This document shows, piece after piece, positions 7,676 through 16,512 of a stretch of DNA of 64,000 nucleotides. The stretch comes from Bacteroidota bacterium. GTDB taxonomy: Bacteria > Bacteroidota > Bacteroidia > Chitinophagales > Chitinophagaceae. Positions within the stretch are counted from its first letter, which is position 1; every line of letters starts with the position of its first letter. The stretch covers positions 310,001 through 374,000 of the forward strand of contig CANGEP010000001.1 of NCBI GenBank assembly GCA_947452905.1, in the 5' to 3' direction. A program made the translations under genes and the position numbers. Below the pieces are notes generated by a model. The model was not told the DNA's origin. It saw nothing but the letters and a program-made list of their open reading frames with translations, and ran no database searches.

Positions 7676-9298
7676 ATGTCAGGTATATCAAAATTCATTA
7701 AAACATTAGTTTTCATACTCTCTAGTTTCATAATGAGCCATTCCTATGGACAAAATGCAACAGATGCAGCTAAAATTGAAGCCCTTAAAACTAAAGCGCT
7801 TAAAATAGTAGATTCTAAAGCTAAAAATATTCAAGAAATGGTGGACATGGTTTTTAGCTATGGTGAATTGGGTTTTCAGGAAGTAGAAACCTCTAAGTAT
7901 TTAACTGGCATCTTAGAAAAAAACGGTTTTAAAGTAGAAAAAAACATTTCTGGAATTCCTACCTCATGGATGGCTAAATGGGGGACAGGAAGCCCCGTTA
8001 TTGCTTTAGGAAGTGATATAGATTGTATACCAAGAGCTTCCCAAAAACCTGGAGTAGCCTATAAATCACCCATAGTGGAAGGAGCGCCAGGACATGGAGA
8101 AGGACATAACTCGGGTCAATCAGTAATTATTTTTGCGGCAATCGCAGTTAAACAAATAATGGAAGAAAATAATATTCCAGGCACTCTAGTTATTTGGCCA
8201 GGTGTAGCAGAAGAGTTGGTTGCCAGTAAAGCTTGGTATGTTAGAGATGGGTATTTTAAAAACATTGATGCTTGTATTTTTACACATGTGAGTAGCGATT
8301 TTGCTTCGGATTATGGAGATCCAGGTAATAATGGTTTGGTGAGTGTAGAATTTGATTTTACAGGAGAAGCAGCCCATGCAGCAGGTGCTCCTTGGAGAGG
8401 AAAAAGTGCTTTAGATGCTGTCGAATTAATGAATGTGGGATGGAATTATAAAAGAGAACATTTAAAACCCACACAACGTTCCCATTATGTAATTAAAGAT
8501 GGGGGAGATCAGCCCAATGTAGTTCCTTCTGTGGCAAGTGTATGGTATTATTTTAGAGAAAGAACTTATGATGATATTTTAAAAAATTATCAAGCAGGTT
8601 TGAAAATTGCAGATGGTGCCGCTATGATGACTGATACAAAGGTTACTAGCAAAATATTAGGTACTGCATGGCCAGGACATTTTAACAAACCACTGGCACA
8701 AACTATGTATAAAAATATTCAAAAAGTGGGAATGCCTAAATGGTCTGATGAGGATGAAAAATTAGCAGTAGCTGTTCAAAAATTATTAGAAGCCCCAGAA
8801 AAGGATATGAAAGGTAATCCTATCAAAGGAATGAATACAAAAATTGACACGCTCGAAGGTTCTGTTCCATTTTCATGGGGAGGAGGTTCTGATGATATTG
8901 CAGATATCTCCTGGAATTTACCAACCATTGTTTTAAGATATCCAGCCAATATTAAAGGTACAAAAGGACATCATTGGGGAGATGCCATTGCTATGGCAAC
9001 ACCTATTGCTCATAAAGGAAGTTTAGCAGGAGCTAAAGCCACTGCTTTAACTTTAGTAGACATCTTCACTGATCCGACAATCGTAGCTGCTGCAAAAGAT
9101 TATTTCGTAAATGTGCAAACAAAAAATACAAAGTATAAGCCATTTATTTCGGCTACCGATCCAGCACCTATTTATTTAAATAAAGAGATTATGGATAAAT
9201 ATAGAGATAAAATGAAGCCATTTTATTATCAACCAGATAAATACAATACTTACTTAGAACAATTGGGTATTAAATACCCTACACTTGAGCTAAAATAA
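7676..9298 (+). CDS. Secreted M20-family amidohydrolase (AbgB-like)
   Basis: 540 residues from ATG 7676. The frame is open from 7637, but the 13 extra residues precede a clean signal peptide (MSGISKFIKTLVFILSSFIM, cleavage after SYGQ), so I chose the internal start. The mature part is an M20 dipeptidase/amidohydrolase: GSDIDCIPRASQ, PGHGEGHNSG and WPGVAEELVASK correspond to the metal-binding blocks, and the EAAHAAGAPWRGKSALDA segment is the dimerisation-domain motif of the AbgB/IAA-amino-acid hydrolase group. It should hydrolyse an amide such as p-aminobenzoyl-glutamate or an N-acylated amino acid in the periplasm. It is monocistronic and divergent from the DUF1800 gene. The true substrate is unknown. 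Confidence 0.88.
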   Translation: MSGISKFIKTLVFILSSFIMSHSYGQNATDAAKIEALKTKALKIVDSKAKNIQEMVDMVFSYGELGFQEVETSKYLTGILEKNGFKVEKNISGIPTSWMAKWGTGSPVIALGSDIDCIPRASQKPGVAYKSPIVEGAPGHGEGHNSGQSVIIFAAIAVKQIMEENNIPGTLVIWPGVAEELVASKAWYVRDGYFKNIDACIFTHVSSDFASDYGDPGNNGLVSVEFDFTGEAAHAAGAPWRGKSALDAVELMNVGWNYKREHLKPTQRSHYVIKDGGDQPNVVPSVASVWYYFRERTYDDILKNYQAGLKIADGAAMMTDTKVTSKILGTAWPGHFNKPLAQTMYKNIQKVGMPKWSDEDEKLAVAVQKLLEAPEKDMKGNPIKGMNTKIDTLEGSVPFSWGGGSDDIADISWNLPTIVLRYPANIKGTKGHHWGDAIAMATPIAHKGSLAGAKATALTLVDIFTDPTIVAAAKDYFVNVQTKNTKYKPFISATDPAPIYLNKEIMDKYRDKMKPFYYQPDKYNTYLEQLGIKYPTLELK

Positions 9299-9344
9299 TG
9301 AAATCTCATAGGTTGCATCGCTACTCTACTGACACATAATAACC

Positions 9345-9352
9345 TACCTTTG
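9345..9352 (+). promoter_or_regulatory. Putative -7 box of the helicase gene, near-leaderless
   Basis: TACCTTTG is an exact TAnnTTTG match ending 6 nt before the ATG at 9359. It overlaps the upstream in-frame TTG at 9350, which argues that the TTG is promoter DNA and not a start codon. No clear -33 TTTG is seen. Confidence 0.5.
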
Positions 9353-9358
9353 CAACCT

Positions 9359-10690
9359 ATGCTTTTTACCGATTTAAACTTGAACAGTCCCTTATTAAGG
9401 GCTTTAGAAGACTTAAAATATACTACACCCACCACTATTCAACATAGGGTTTTCCCTATTGTGATGTCGGGTAGAGATGTTTGTGGTATTGCACAAACAG
9501 GTACTGGTAAAACATTTGCCTATTTATTGCCTTGTTTAAGACAATGGAAATTTGATAAAAACAAAGACCCTCAGGTGCTTATTTTGGTGCCCACTAGAGA
9601 ATTGGTAGTGCAAGTAGTAGAAGCCGTAAAAAAGTTAACGCCTTACATGAGTGTGGTTACCATTGGTGTATTTGGAGGAGTTAACATAAATACACAAGCC
9701 ATTGAAGTGGAACAAGGAGTGGATGTATTAGTGGCTACTCCAGGACGTTTATTTGATTTAATCATGAATGGTTCTATAAAAACTAAAACAATAAAAAGAT
9801 TGGTGATTGATGAAATGGATGAAATGTTGAATTTAGGTTTTAGAAAACAAATCACTAATATTTTAGAATTACTCCCCGCTAAAAGACAAAATCTTTTATT
9901 TTCTGCCACCATTACCGATGAGGTGGAAAAATTAATGGATGATTATTTTACAAGCCCAGAAAGAGTTGAAGCTGCTCCAACGGGTACCCCCTTAGAAAAT
10001 ATAATTCAGTCGGCCTTTTTAGTGCCCAATTTTAATACAAAGGTAAATTTATTAGAATTGCTTTTAACAAATGATCAGGCAATGACCAAAGTGCTCATTT
10101 TTGCAGCTACCAAAAGTTTGGCCGATCAATTATATGATCAACTCATTGAAAAATTTCCTGAAATAGTAGGAGTAATTCACTCCAACAAGAAACAGAATTA
10201 TAGATTTAATACAGTAAATCAATTTAAAGCAGGTGTTTTTAAATATATAATATCAACTGATGTAATGGCGCGTGGTATTGATGTTGCCGAAGTAACTCAT
10301 GTTATCAATTTTGATACACCAGATGTACCTGAAAACTATATACATCGAATTGGACGTACCGGTAGAGCAGATAAGAAAGGTATTGCTATTACTTTTATTA
10401 CTCCCAAAGAAATAAAAGAGCAAGCTGCTATTGAAGCATTGATGAAGCAAGCAATACCTATCGTTAATTTACCTGAAGATTTAATAATATCTGATATTTT
10501 AACAGAAGACGAGAAACCTAAAGTGAGAATGAAAATTATACAGGTTAAAGTTCCTAAAAAAGAAGAATCAGGCCCTGCTTTTCATGAAAAATCTGCTAAG
10601 AATCAAAAAGTGAATGTGAGGAAGAATCACAAAGATGCTATGATGAAAAAATACGGCAAACCTAAAAAAAGAGGTGCTAAAAAGAAATAA
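9359..10690 (+). CDS. DEAD-box-type RNA helicase with DEMD motif II
   Basis: 443 residues from ATG 9359. All superfamily 2 helicase motifs are visible in order: Q-motif region, motif I AQTGTGKT (about 45-52), PTREL, GG, TPGR, motif II, SAT, then in the second RecA domain ARGID and HRIGRTGR. Motif II reads DEMD (151-154) instead of DEAD, confirmed in the DNA at 9809-9820. The C-terminal 60 residues are Lys-rich and probably disordered and RNA-binding. It is a likely ATP-dependent RNA helicase for ribosome assembly or mRNA turnover, in the RhlE/CshA-like broad group. The DEMD variant keeps the Asp-Glu needed for Mg-ATP. It is convergent with ndk across a shared terminator. Confidence 0.92.
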   Translation: MLFTDLNLNSPLLRALEDLKYTTPTTIQHRVFPIVMSGRDVCGIAQTGTGKTFAYLLPCLRQWKFDKNKDPQVLILVPTRELVVQVVEAVKKLTPYMSVVTIGVFGGVNINTQAIEVEQGVDVLVATPGRLFDLIMNGSIKTKTIKRLVIDEMDEMLNLGFRKQITNILELLPAKRQNLLFSATITDEVEKLMDDYFTSPERVEAAPTGTPLENIIQSAFLVPNFNTKVNLLELLLTNDQAMTKVLIFAATKSLADQLYDQLIEKFPEIVGVIHSNKKQNYRFNTVNQFKAGVFKYIISTDVMARGIDVAEVTHVINFDTPDVPENYIHRIGRTGRADKKGIAITFITPKEIKEQAAIEALMKQAIPIVNLPEDLIISDILTEDEKPKVRMKIIQVKVPKKEESGPAFHEKSAKNQKVNVRKNHKDAMMKKYGKPKKRGAKKK

Positions 10691-10726
10691 AAAAAGATCC
10701 TTCTATTTTTGAAGGATCTTTTTTTA
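10691..10726. terminator. Bidirectional rho-independent terminator between helicase and ndk
   Basis: Stem AAAAAGATCCTTC/GAAGGATCTTTTT with a 6-7-nt loop and T runs on both strands. It serves the convergent helicase (+) and ndk (-) genes. Confidence 0.92.
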
Positions 10727-10746
10727 TTTAGAATATATATTTTAGT

Positions 10747-11163
10747 TTAGAACCTCTCTAAATGGCTAAAAAAGAAATTTCCTTCGATGGCAGCGTTCTC
10801 GTCACTATCACTTCCGTGAACAGCATTTTCTCCAATAGAAGTTGCATATTTTTTACGAATAGTACCTTCGGCAGCATCTTTAAAATTTGTAGCTCCAATT
10901 AAAGTTCTAAAATCAGCTACTGCGTTCTCCTTTTCTAAAATAGCAGCAACAATAGGTCCACTACACATAAAATCAACTAATTCTCCGTAAAATGGTCTTT
11001 CCTTGTGCACTGCATAAAACTCCCCGGCTTGAGTAGGCGTTAAATGGATCCATTTCATCGCTTTAACAGTAAAACCAGCTTGGATGATTTGATCTAAAAT
11101 CGCTCCAGTATGACCTTTTGAAGTAGCATCTGGCTTAATCATCGTAAATGTTCTGTTGCTCAT
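10747..11163 (-). CDS. ndk: Nucleoside diphosphate kinase
   Basis: 138 residues from [13 protein letters not shown]. An upstream in-frame ATG at 11217 would add 18 residues, but these cross the promoter and the family starts here. The core has the catalytic His in NAVHGSDS (about residue 116) and the conserved [20 protein letters not shown] block. The enzyme transfers the gamma-phosphate between NTPs and NDPs through a phospho-His, balancing nucleotide pools in the cytoplasm. Its length is normal for bacterial Ndk. It is divergent from nrnA, with separate promoters in the 80-nt gap, and convergent with the helicase gene. Confidence 0.97.
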   Translation of the reverse strand: MSNRTFTMIKPDATSKGHTGAILDQIIQAGFTVKAMKWIHLTPTQAGEFYAVHKERPFYGELVDFMCSGPIVAAILEKENAVADFRTLIGATNFKDAAEGTIRKKYATSIGENAVHGSDSDENAAIEGNFFFSHLERF

Positions 11164-11198
11164 AATAATAATTGTTAGTTTGTTTCTAATTGTGGCCG

Positions 11199-11206
11199 CA
11201 AAATTA
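11199..11206 (-). promoter_or_regulatory. Putative -7 box of ndk
   Basis: On the minus strand this reads TAATTTTG, an exact TAnnTTTG match, giving a 5' leader of about 30 nt before the ndk ATG. The -33 element is not obvious. Confidence 0.5.
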
Positions 11207-11228
11207 CATAAAAACATCCGTTTTGCCT

Positions 11229-11236
11229 TAAATTTG
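11229..11236 (+). promoter_or_regulatory. Putative -7 box of nrnA, near-leaderless
   Basis: TAAATTTG matches the TAnnTTTG consensus and ends 7 nt before the nrnA ATG. With a start site a few bases downstream of the box, the mRNA would have almost no leader. It is divergent from the ndk promoter. Confidence 0.5.
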
Positions 11237-11243
11237 TGCTCTT

Positions 11244-12242
11244 ATGCAACCCATCGAACTGTTTTTCCCTTTTTTAAATAAACCATTTAAGGCTGTTATA
11301 ACAGCACATCAAAAGCCAGATGGTGACGCAATGGGTTCAACATTAGCCTTATATCATTTTTTAACCCAATTAGGACATGAGGTTACTGTTATTTCACCAA
11401 CCAATTGGGCCGATTTTTTAAACTGGATGCCTGGGGTTGATAAAGTCATTGATTTTGAAGCAAATAGAGAAAAATCTGTACAAATCGTAAATACTGCTGA
11501 CTACATTTTTTGTTTAGATTTTAATATACTACATAGAACAAAACATTTAGAACCTGTCATACAACAATCCTCTGCTGTCAAAATATTAATTGATCATCAT
11601 CAACAACCCGACACACCTAGTTTTGGATATGGTGTAAGTGATGTTAAAATGAGTTCCACTTGTGAAATGATCTATGATTTTATAGTACAATCTGGCCATA
11701 GCAATTTAATTAATTTAGATATTGCTACTTGTTTATACACAGGTTTAATGACAGATACGGGTTCTTTTAGATTCCCTTCAACCACTGCTTCGGTTCATAA
11801 AATTGTAGCCCATTTAAAAGAATTAGGATTACAACATTCCATTATTCACGAAAACATTTATGACCAAGGTTCAGAAGCAAGATTAAAATTTATGGGTAAT
11901 GCATTCTTACACAGAATGCAAGTTTTTCCTCAATATCATACCGCTATAATGTCGATTCCTAAAACCGATATTTATAAATTTGATTTAAAAACAGGAGACA
12001 CCGAGGGTTTAGTAAATTATTTACTTTCTATTCAAGGTATTAAATTTGCTGCCATTGTGATTGATAGAGAAGAAGAAAGAAAATGGAGTTTTAGAAGCAA
12101 GGGGGTATTTGATGTAAATATTTTTGCACGAACCCATTTTGAAGGGGGAGGTCATGCCAATGCAGCCGGTGGGAGATCGTCCAAGTCGGTGGAAGAAACC
12201 ACACAGGATTTTATTTCAATCTTAGAAAATTATAAACCATAA
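11244..12242 (+). CDS. nrnA: DHH-family bifunctional oligoribonuclease/PAP phosphatase
   Basis: 332 residues with the DHH/DHHA1 architecture. Motif I is AHQKPDGDAMGS (21-32), the second metal site is CLDFN, the name-giving motif is LIDHHQQPD (near 115-123), and the C-terminal DHHA1 domain ends with GGGHANAAGG. By family knowledge NrnA degrades short RNA oligomers (nanoRNA, linear dinucleotides such as pGpG or pApA) and dephosphorylates 3'-phosphoadenosine 5'-phosphate, using Mn2+ in the cytoplasm. Its length is typical. The FKBP gene follows 19 nt later on the same strand and may be co-transcribed. A pApA-specific phosphodiesterase of the same family is a close alternative. Confidence 0.92.
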   Translation: MQPIELFFPFLNKPFKAVITAHQKPDGDAMGSTLALYHFLTQLGHEVTVISPTNWADFLNWMPGVDKVIDFEANREKSVQIVNTADYIFCLDFNILHRTKHLEPVIQQSSAVKILIDHHQQPDTPSFGYGVSDVKMSSTCEMIYDFIVQSGHSNLINLDIATCLYTGLMTDTGSFRFPSTTASVHKIVAHLKELGLQHSIIHENIYDQGSEARLKFMGNAFLHRMQVFPQYHTAIMSIPKTDIYKFDLKTGDTEGLVNYLLSIQGIKFAAIVIDREEERKWSFRSKGVFDVNIFARTHFEGGGHANAAGGRSSKSVEETTQDFISILENYKP

Positions 12243-12261
12243 TTAACACAATAAAACCAAC

Positions 12262-13176
12262 ATGATAAAATCAACTTTAAAGTTAGTCGCTGCTATTGTA
12301 TTGTTTGCAAGCTGTAATCAATACGAAAAAGCGCCATCAGGCATGCCTTACAAAATAACACATGCTTCAAGTAATGAAAAATTATTACAACAAGGACAAT
12401 ACGTAAAATTGAATGTAGAGTATCGTTTGAAAGGAAAAGATACTGTATTAAGTTCTACTTATGGTGTTATTCCGGTATATTTCCCAGTGGACACTACTCG
12501 TCTAGGTAAATATACTTTTACTGAAATTATTACTAAATGTAGAAAAGGAGATAAAATTGATTTCTCATTAAGCATTGATACTTTAGTAAATTTAAAAGTA
12601 CTAGAATATAATGCAGTTTTCAAAAAAGGAGATTTAATTTTAGGAAAAGCGGAAATAGCAAATGTATTTAATGATGTTACTGCCGTTGATGCTGATTATA
12701 AAAAAGAACAAGAAGCTGAAAAAGGCAGAGAAGTTAAAACTATTAAAGAATATTTAACTAAAAATAAAATTAACGCCACTGAAACTCCAGAGGGTGTTTT
12801 TGTAGTAGTTAAAACAGCTGGTGATGCCAATCAAAAAATTGATAGCACAAAACAAGTAAGTGTTTATTACAAAGGGTTTACTTTAAAAGGAGAGACATTC
12901 GATACCAATATTAAACCTAATGATGCAAGTGCAAAGCCTTATGATGTTAGAATAGGAGAACAATCAGTGATTCCTGGTTGGGAAATTGGTTTAAAATATT
13001 TCACCAAAGGAGCTAAAGGATCAATATATGTTCCTGCCATGTTAGCTTATGGCCCACAAGCAAATGGTGTTATCAAAGCGTATGAAAATTTAGCTTTCGA
13101 TATTGAAATTCAGGATGTAATGACAAAGCCAGTATTGGCTCCAACTTCTGCACCTGCTGCTCCAAAAGGAATGTAA
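12262..13176 (+). CDS. FKBP-type peptidyl-prolyl isomerase lipoprotein
   Basis: 304 residues. The leader ends in VLFASC with Cys18 as the lipidated residue, so this is an envelope lipoprotein. Residues about 25-175 form an N-terminal segment with a degenerate FKBP-like pattern (QGQYVKLNVEYRLKGKDTVL). The C-terminal part (about 185-288) is a clear FKBP domain: VSVYYKGFTLKGETFDTN, the VIPGWEIGLKYFTKGAKG core, and the PAMLAYGPQ loop. It should catalyse proline isomerisation on exported proteins. A Pro/Ala-rich tail follows. It sits just downstream of nrnA and is followed by a bidirectional terminator. Confidence 0.9.
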   Translation: MIKSTLKLVAAIVLFASCNQYEKAPSGMPYKITHASSNEKLLQQGQYVKLNVEYRLKGKDTVLSSTYGVIPVYFPVDTTRLGKYTFTEIITKCRKGDKIDFSLSIDTLVNLKVLEYNAVFKKGDLILGKAEIANVFNDVTAVDADYKKEQEAEKGREVKTIKEYLTKNKINATETPEGVFVVVKTAGDANQKIDSTKQVSVYYKGFTLKGETFDTNIKPNDASAKPYDVRIGEQSVIPGWEIGLKYFTKGAKGSIYVPAMLAYGPQANGVIKAYENLAFDIEIQDVMTKPVLAPTSAPAAPKGM

Positions 13177-13198
13177 TATTCATTTAAAATACTATAAT

Positions 13199-13230
13199 AA
13201 AAAGCGCTCTCTAAAGGAGCGCTTTTTTTA
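13199..13230. terminator. Bidirectional terminator between the FKBP gene and folP
   Basis: Stem AAAAAGCGCTC/GAGCGCTTTTTT with a 7-nt loop, flanked by T runs on each strand. It overlaps the folP stop codon region and ends the convergent transcripts. Confidence 0.9.
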
Positions 13231-14046
13231 TTGCATATAGGAAAGTAATTGTATTATCTGTCGAGCTTCCTTAACATCATGTACTCTTAAAATTTGTGCC
13301 CCATTTAATAAACCAATCGTATTTACCACCGTGGTTCCATTGAGTGAATCAGCGGGTAATACACCTAAAGTTTTATAAATGGCTGATTTTCTTGAAACTC
13401 CTAGTAAAATGGGTAAATCTAAAGTTTTCAATAATTGAAGATGACTCACCAACTTAAAATTATCCTCTATACTTTTTCCAAAACCAAAACCTGGATCGAC
13501 AATCCAATGCGTAATTCCTTTTTGTGCTAAATAAGCTTTTTTAAGTTCAAAGAACTTAAGAATGTCAGTAACGCTGGTAGGTTTTAGGGTATGCATTTCT
13601 GCTTGTGATTCATGAATATGCATGCCTATATAACCCGCATTATACTTCACAATAGTATCTAAAATTGTTGGATTATATTGGCCACAACTAATATCATTTA
13701 TAATATTAGCACCCACCTCAAGTGCTTCCTGGGCCACCACATTTACATAAGTATCTACCGAAATAAGTAAATCAGGAAATGAATTTCGGATGGCTTTTAC
13801 GATTGGAATTACTCTATCTACTTCCTCTTGTACCTCTACTTTTACAGCTCCAGGGCGGGTACTTTGACCTCCAATATCAATCACATTAACCCCTTCCTTA
13901 ATAAACTCCTGTACTTTATTAATTACTTCCTCGGGTTCTATTTTCCTACTTGGGGAATAGAAAGAATCAGGGGTGGTATTTATAATTCCCATAACCTGAG
14001 GGCCATTTATTTCCCATGATCTATCTTTAGCAGGAATTATAAACAT
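13228..14046 (-). CDS. folP: Dihydropteroate synthase
   Basis: 272 residues of a TIM-barrel DHPS. Signatures are GIINTTPDSFY (about 20-30, pterin/phosphate loop), VIDIGGQSTRPGA (about 55-67, the sulfonamide-target loop), NDISCG, DPGFGFGKS and LGVSRKSAI (about 217-224). It condenses 6-hydroxymethyl-dihydropterin pyrophosphate with p-aminobenzoate to make dihydropteroate in folate synthesis. Folate genes folB (45056) and 5-formyl-THF cyclo-ligase (41746) are elsewhere in the window. It is divergent from the DUF1599 gene, an arrangement I recall from other Bacteroidota. Confidence 0.96.
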   Translation of the reverse strand: MFIIPAKDRSWEINGPQVMGIINTTPDSFYSPSRKIEPEEVINKVQEFIKEGVNVIDIGGQSTRPGAVKVEVQEEVDRVIPIVKAIRNSFPDLLISVDTYVNVVAQEALEVGANIINDISCGQYNPTILDTIVKYNAGYIGMHIHESQAEMHTLKPTSVTDILKFFELKKAYLAQKGITHWIVDPGFGFGKSIEDNFKLVSHLQLLKTLDLPILLGVSRKSAIYKTLGVLPADSLNGTTVVNTIGLLNGAQILRVHDVKEARQIIQLLSYMQ

Positions 14047-14125
14047 AGTTTTATTATAAAGGGGTTATTGATTATCTTGCAATCGTTCAAAGATATTAAC
14101 TAACTGTGTAATAAGGAATAATTCC

Positions 14126-14671
14126 ATGAGCCAAACTTCTAAGCAATTTGATCAGGCAATTGAGTCTTGTAGAGATATTTTTATCAAAAAAACCAAAGAT
14201 TATGGTACTGCTTGGCGTGTACTAAGAATTATTTCCGTGGTAGATCAAATTTTTATTAAAGCTTTAAGGATTAGAACCATTCAAGATCTTGGTTCCCAAA
14301 AAGTAGGGGACGATATTAATTCTGAATTTAAAGGCATCATCAATTACTCTGTTATAGGACTTATTCAATTACAATTAGGTGATCCAAAAGTAGAGGAACT
14401 CCCTGTCAATCAAATACAGGATTTATATGCCGAATATGTGAATTTTGCTAAATCTACAATGCTAGACAAAAATCATGATTATGGAGAAGCCTGGAGAGAT
14501 ATGAGTCAGGAAAGTTATGCCGATTTAATTTTAATGAAATTAATGAGAATTAGACAAATTTTAAATAATGATGGCAAAACTTTAATAAGCGAAGGTATAG
14601 ATGCTAATTTTGTAGATATTTTAAATTATTCAGTTTTTGCCCTAATACAAATTCAAGAAGGTAAACATTAA
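14126..14671 (+). CDS. DUF1599 domain protein with internal duplication
   Basis: 181 residues made of two similar halves. Each half has a KDYG/HDYG-x-AWR motif (KKTKDYGTAWRVLR and KNHDYGEAWRDMS), then a basic RIRxI helix, then a DxxDxxNYSVxxLIQLQxG ending. This is the DUF1599 duplication. A purine-rich AAGGA 9-10 nt before the ATG is one of the few Shine-Dalgarno-like sites in the window. The function is unknown; I recall related domains near nucleotide-modification genes in phages, but nothing here tests that. It is followed 9 nt later by the DoxX-like gene, probably as one transcript. Confidence 0.85.
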   Translation: MSQTSKQFDQAIESCRDIFIKKTKDYGTAWRVLRIISVVDQIFIKALRIRTIQDLGSQKVGDDINSEFKGIINYSVIGLIQLQLGDPKVEELPVNQIQDLYAEYVNFAKSTMLDKNHDYGEAWRDMSQESYADLILMKLMRIRQILNNDGKTLISEGIDANFVDILNYSVFALIQIQEGKH

Positions 14672-14680
14672 TTTCAATCG

Positions 14681-15757
14681 ATGAACATGCAAACCTTTTT
14701 AAAAATACTTCGTTGGTTAGTAGGTTTATTATTCATCTTCTCTGGTCTTATTAAAGCCAATGATCCACTCGGATTAAGCTATAAAATGCAAGAATTTTTT
14801 GATGTATGGGGAATGTCTTTTTTATCAGATTATACATTAGGCTTAGCCTATTGTATGAATTTGTTAGAAATAATAACGGGTATTGCATTACTCATTAAAT
14901 TCCCCTATAAACAAACACTTTGGCTTCTTTTAGGATTAATTCTGTTCTTCACTTTTTTAACCGGTTACGCTTTATTTTCAGGTAAAATAAAAACCTGTGG
15001 TTGCTTTGGTGATTGTTTGGTATTAACCCCTAAAATCTCTTTTATTAAAGACATTCTATTACTTATTAGTATTCTCTTATTATTGATTACACACAAAAAA
15101 GTAAAAACAAACTTTTCAAAATCATTAGGCATATTTATTTTATTGATTTCAACAATAGGGGTAGGGTATGGTCAATATTATGTTCTACAAAATTTACCCT
15201 TCATAGATTGCTTGCCATATAAAGTGGGTAATGATATAAATGAACAAATGAAAACACCTAATGGTGCCATTGCAGATAGTATAGTTATAGAGATGGATTT
15301 TATCAAAAATGGGGTTCATTACAGTTTTACACCCGATAAATTTCCAACAGATTTTGATAGTACTTATGTATTTAATACTAGAAAAGAAGTGGTTGTTAAA
15401 AAAGGAAATGGCATTAAAGCACCTATAGCAGATTTCAATTTAAATACTTTACAAGGCAGGGATACCACAGCTGCTTTATTCGCTACACCAACCCCTTATG
15501 TTTTAATTTTTGCTGGACAAATTGATCCTACAATACCTTGGGAAAAACTATTACAAACGATTCATAATAAACATAAGTTAGTTTATATAGTTACTGCAGA
15601 TAAGTCAGGGGCTATCAGTTCTTTAGCTAAAGAAAATATCCTTATAGCTGACATTACTATGATTAAAACTGCTGCAAGGGTTTGGCCTACCATTTTTATT
15701 ATGAATGGAGCTACCATTATGCAAAAGAAATCATTTTTATTTTACACCGAAAAATAG
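14681..15757 (+). CDS. DoxX/MauE-like membrane protein with thioredoxin-like C-terminal domain (BT_3928-type)
   Basis: 358 residues. The N-terminal 140 residues form four membrane helices with the DoxX/MauE pattern and a conserved CGCFGDC cluster at 106-112 between helices 3 and 4. A fifth hydrophobic segment near 145-170 leads to a soluble, probably periplasmic part. The last 120 residues resemble a thioredoxin/AhpC-like fold (GIKAPIADFNLNTLQGRD, then a WPTIFIMNG cis-Pro region) but lack any CxxC. This looks like a membrane redox relay or quinone-linked thiol protein whose thioredoxin domain has lost its active Cys pair. It is co-directional with DUF1599. In Bacteroides relatives tpiA often follows; here a CBS gene does. 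Confidence 0.8.
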   Translation: MNMQTFLKILRWLVGLLFIFSGLIKANDPLGLSYKMQEFFDVWGMSFLSDYTLGLAYCMNLLEIITGIALLIKFPYKQTLWLLLGLILFFTFLTGYALFSGKIKTCGCFGDCLVLTPKISFIKDILLLISILLLLITHKKVKTNFSKSLGIFILLISTIGVGYGQYYVLQNLPFIDCLPYKVGNDINEQMKTPNGAIADSIVIEMDFIKNGVHYSFTPDKFPTDFDSTYVFNTRKEVVVKKGNGIKAPIADFNLNTLQGRDTTAALFATPTPYVLIFAGQIDPTIPWEKLLQTIHNKHKLVYIVTADKSGAISSLAKENILIADITMIKTAARVWPTIFIMNGATIMQKKSFLFYTEK

Positions 15758-15817
15758 AATTTATATTTTAATTTTAAAATTGTAACTTAGTTAACATCAC
15801 TACTAAATTACTTTTCT

Positions 15818-16207
15818 ATGTCAAAGATTAAACAAATTCTTCAAAAGAAAGGGCCTCATTTTAACACGGTTACACCTGATACAAAAATAGTAGACGCTTT
15901 AACTATTATGAAATCTGAAAACTTGAGTTATGTTGTTGTAATGCAGGATAATCAATATTTAGGTATTATGTCGGAACGTGATTATACGCATAAGGTTAAA
16001 TTACAAGGTCGTAAATCTGAAACCTCTACAGTTAAAGATATTATGACAAGTGATTATCCAGTGATAGGGTATGAAGATAATTTAGAAAGATGCATGGTAC
16101 TAATGAATGTATATAAAACCAGGTATTTACCCGTTTTTGACGATATGCAATTTCAAGGTATATTGACGATGAATGATTTAATGAGAGAAGTAATTGATGG
16201 AAAATAA
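15818..16207 (+). CDS. Tandem CBS domain protein
   Basis: 129 residues that are essentially two CBS motifs: VTPDTKIVDALTIMKSENLS with QYLGIMSERDYTHKV, then VIGYEDNLERCMVLMNVYKT with FQGILTMNDLMREVI. Such stand-alone CBS pairs bind adenosyl ligands (AMP, ATP, NAD or S-adenosylmethionine) and sense energy state. No effector domain is fused. Upstream, TAACTTAG about 30 nt before the ATG is a one-mismatch -7 box. The stop is 2 nt from the convergent dciA stop. Confidence 0.88.
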   Translation: MSKIKQILQKKGPHFNTVTPDTKIVDALTIMKSENLSYVVVMQDNQYLGIMSERDYTHKVKLQGRKSETSTVKDIMTSDYPVIGYEDNLERCMVLMNVYKTRYLPVFDDMQFQGILTMNDLMREVIDGK

Positions 16208-16209
16208 AT

Positions 16210-16491
16210 CTATTTAATAATAACTTCGTTAATTATATTTTCTCCCATCTTTTCATTTACAAGAGAAATGATTTGTAATTTTTGAAACCCTAACTCATTT
16301 TTTAAAGGTCCTACACTAGTTTCAATAAAAAGCTTTTTTTCGAATATATATATTTTATCGGTGTATTTGGCTATCGTAACGCCCATAATTTCGGCCCATA
16401 CTTCTTCAATTTGAGCAGCTCTTATTCCATTTTTCAATTTACTACTTTGAACAAATTGCTTTAATGCATCCCCGATTTTAAATGTAGCCAT
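16210..16491 (-). CDS. dciA: DUF721/DciA family protein (replicative helicase loader-like)
   Basis: 93 residues covering one DUF721 domain with no extension: IGDALKQFVQSSKLKNGIRAAQIEEVWAEIMG-type N-terminal helices, then a beta-hairpin and KLFIETSVGPLKNELGFQK, the conserved PxLRxEL-like core. DciA proteins load or stimulate the DnaB helicase in bacteria without DnaC/DnaI. It lies 21 nt downstream of recF on the same strand, the usual partner in this phylum. Assignment rests on family pattern and on context; function in this lineage is inferred. Confidence 0.8.
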   Translation of the reverse strand: MATFKIGDALKQFVQSSKLKNGIRAAQIEEVWAEIMGVTIAKYTDKIYIFEKKLFIETSVGPLKNELGFQKLQIISLVNEKMGENIINEVIIK

Positions 16492-16512
16492 AAGGACTGT
16501 AATTTAATCAAT

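Noticed and set aside
9350-9358. TTG start for the helicase
   Set aside because: The TTG is part of the TACCTTTG -7 box; the ATG at 9359 fits the family.
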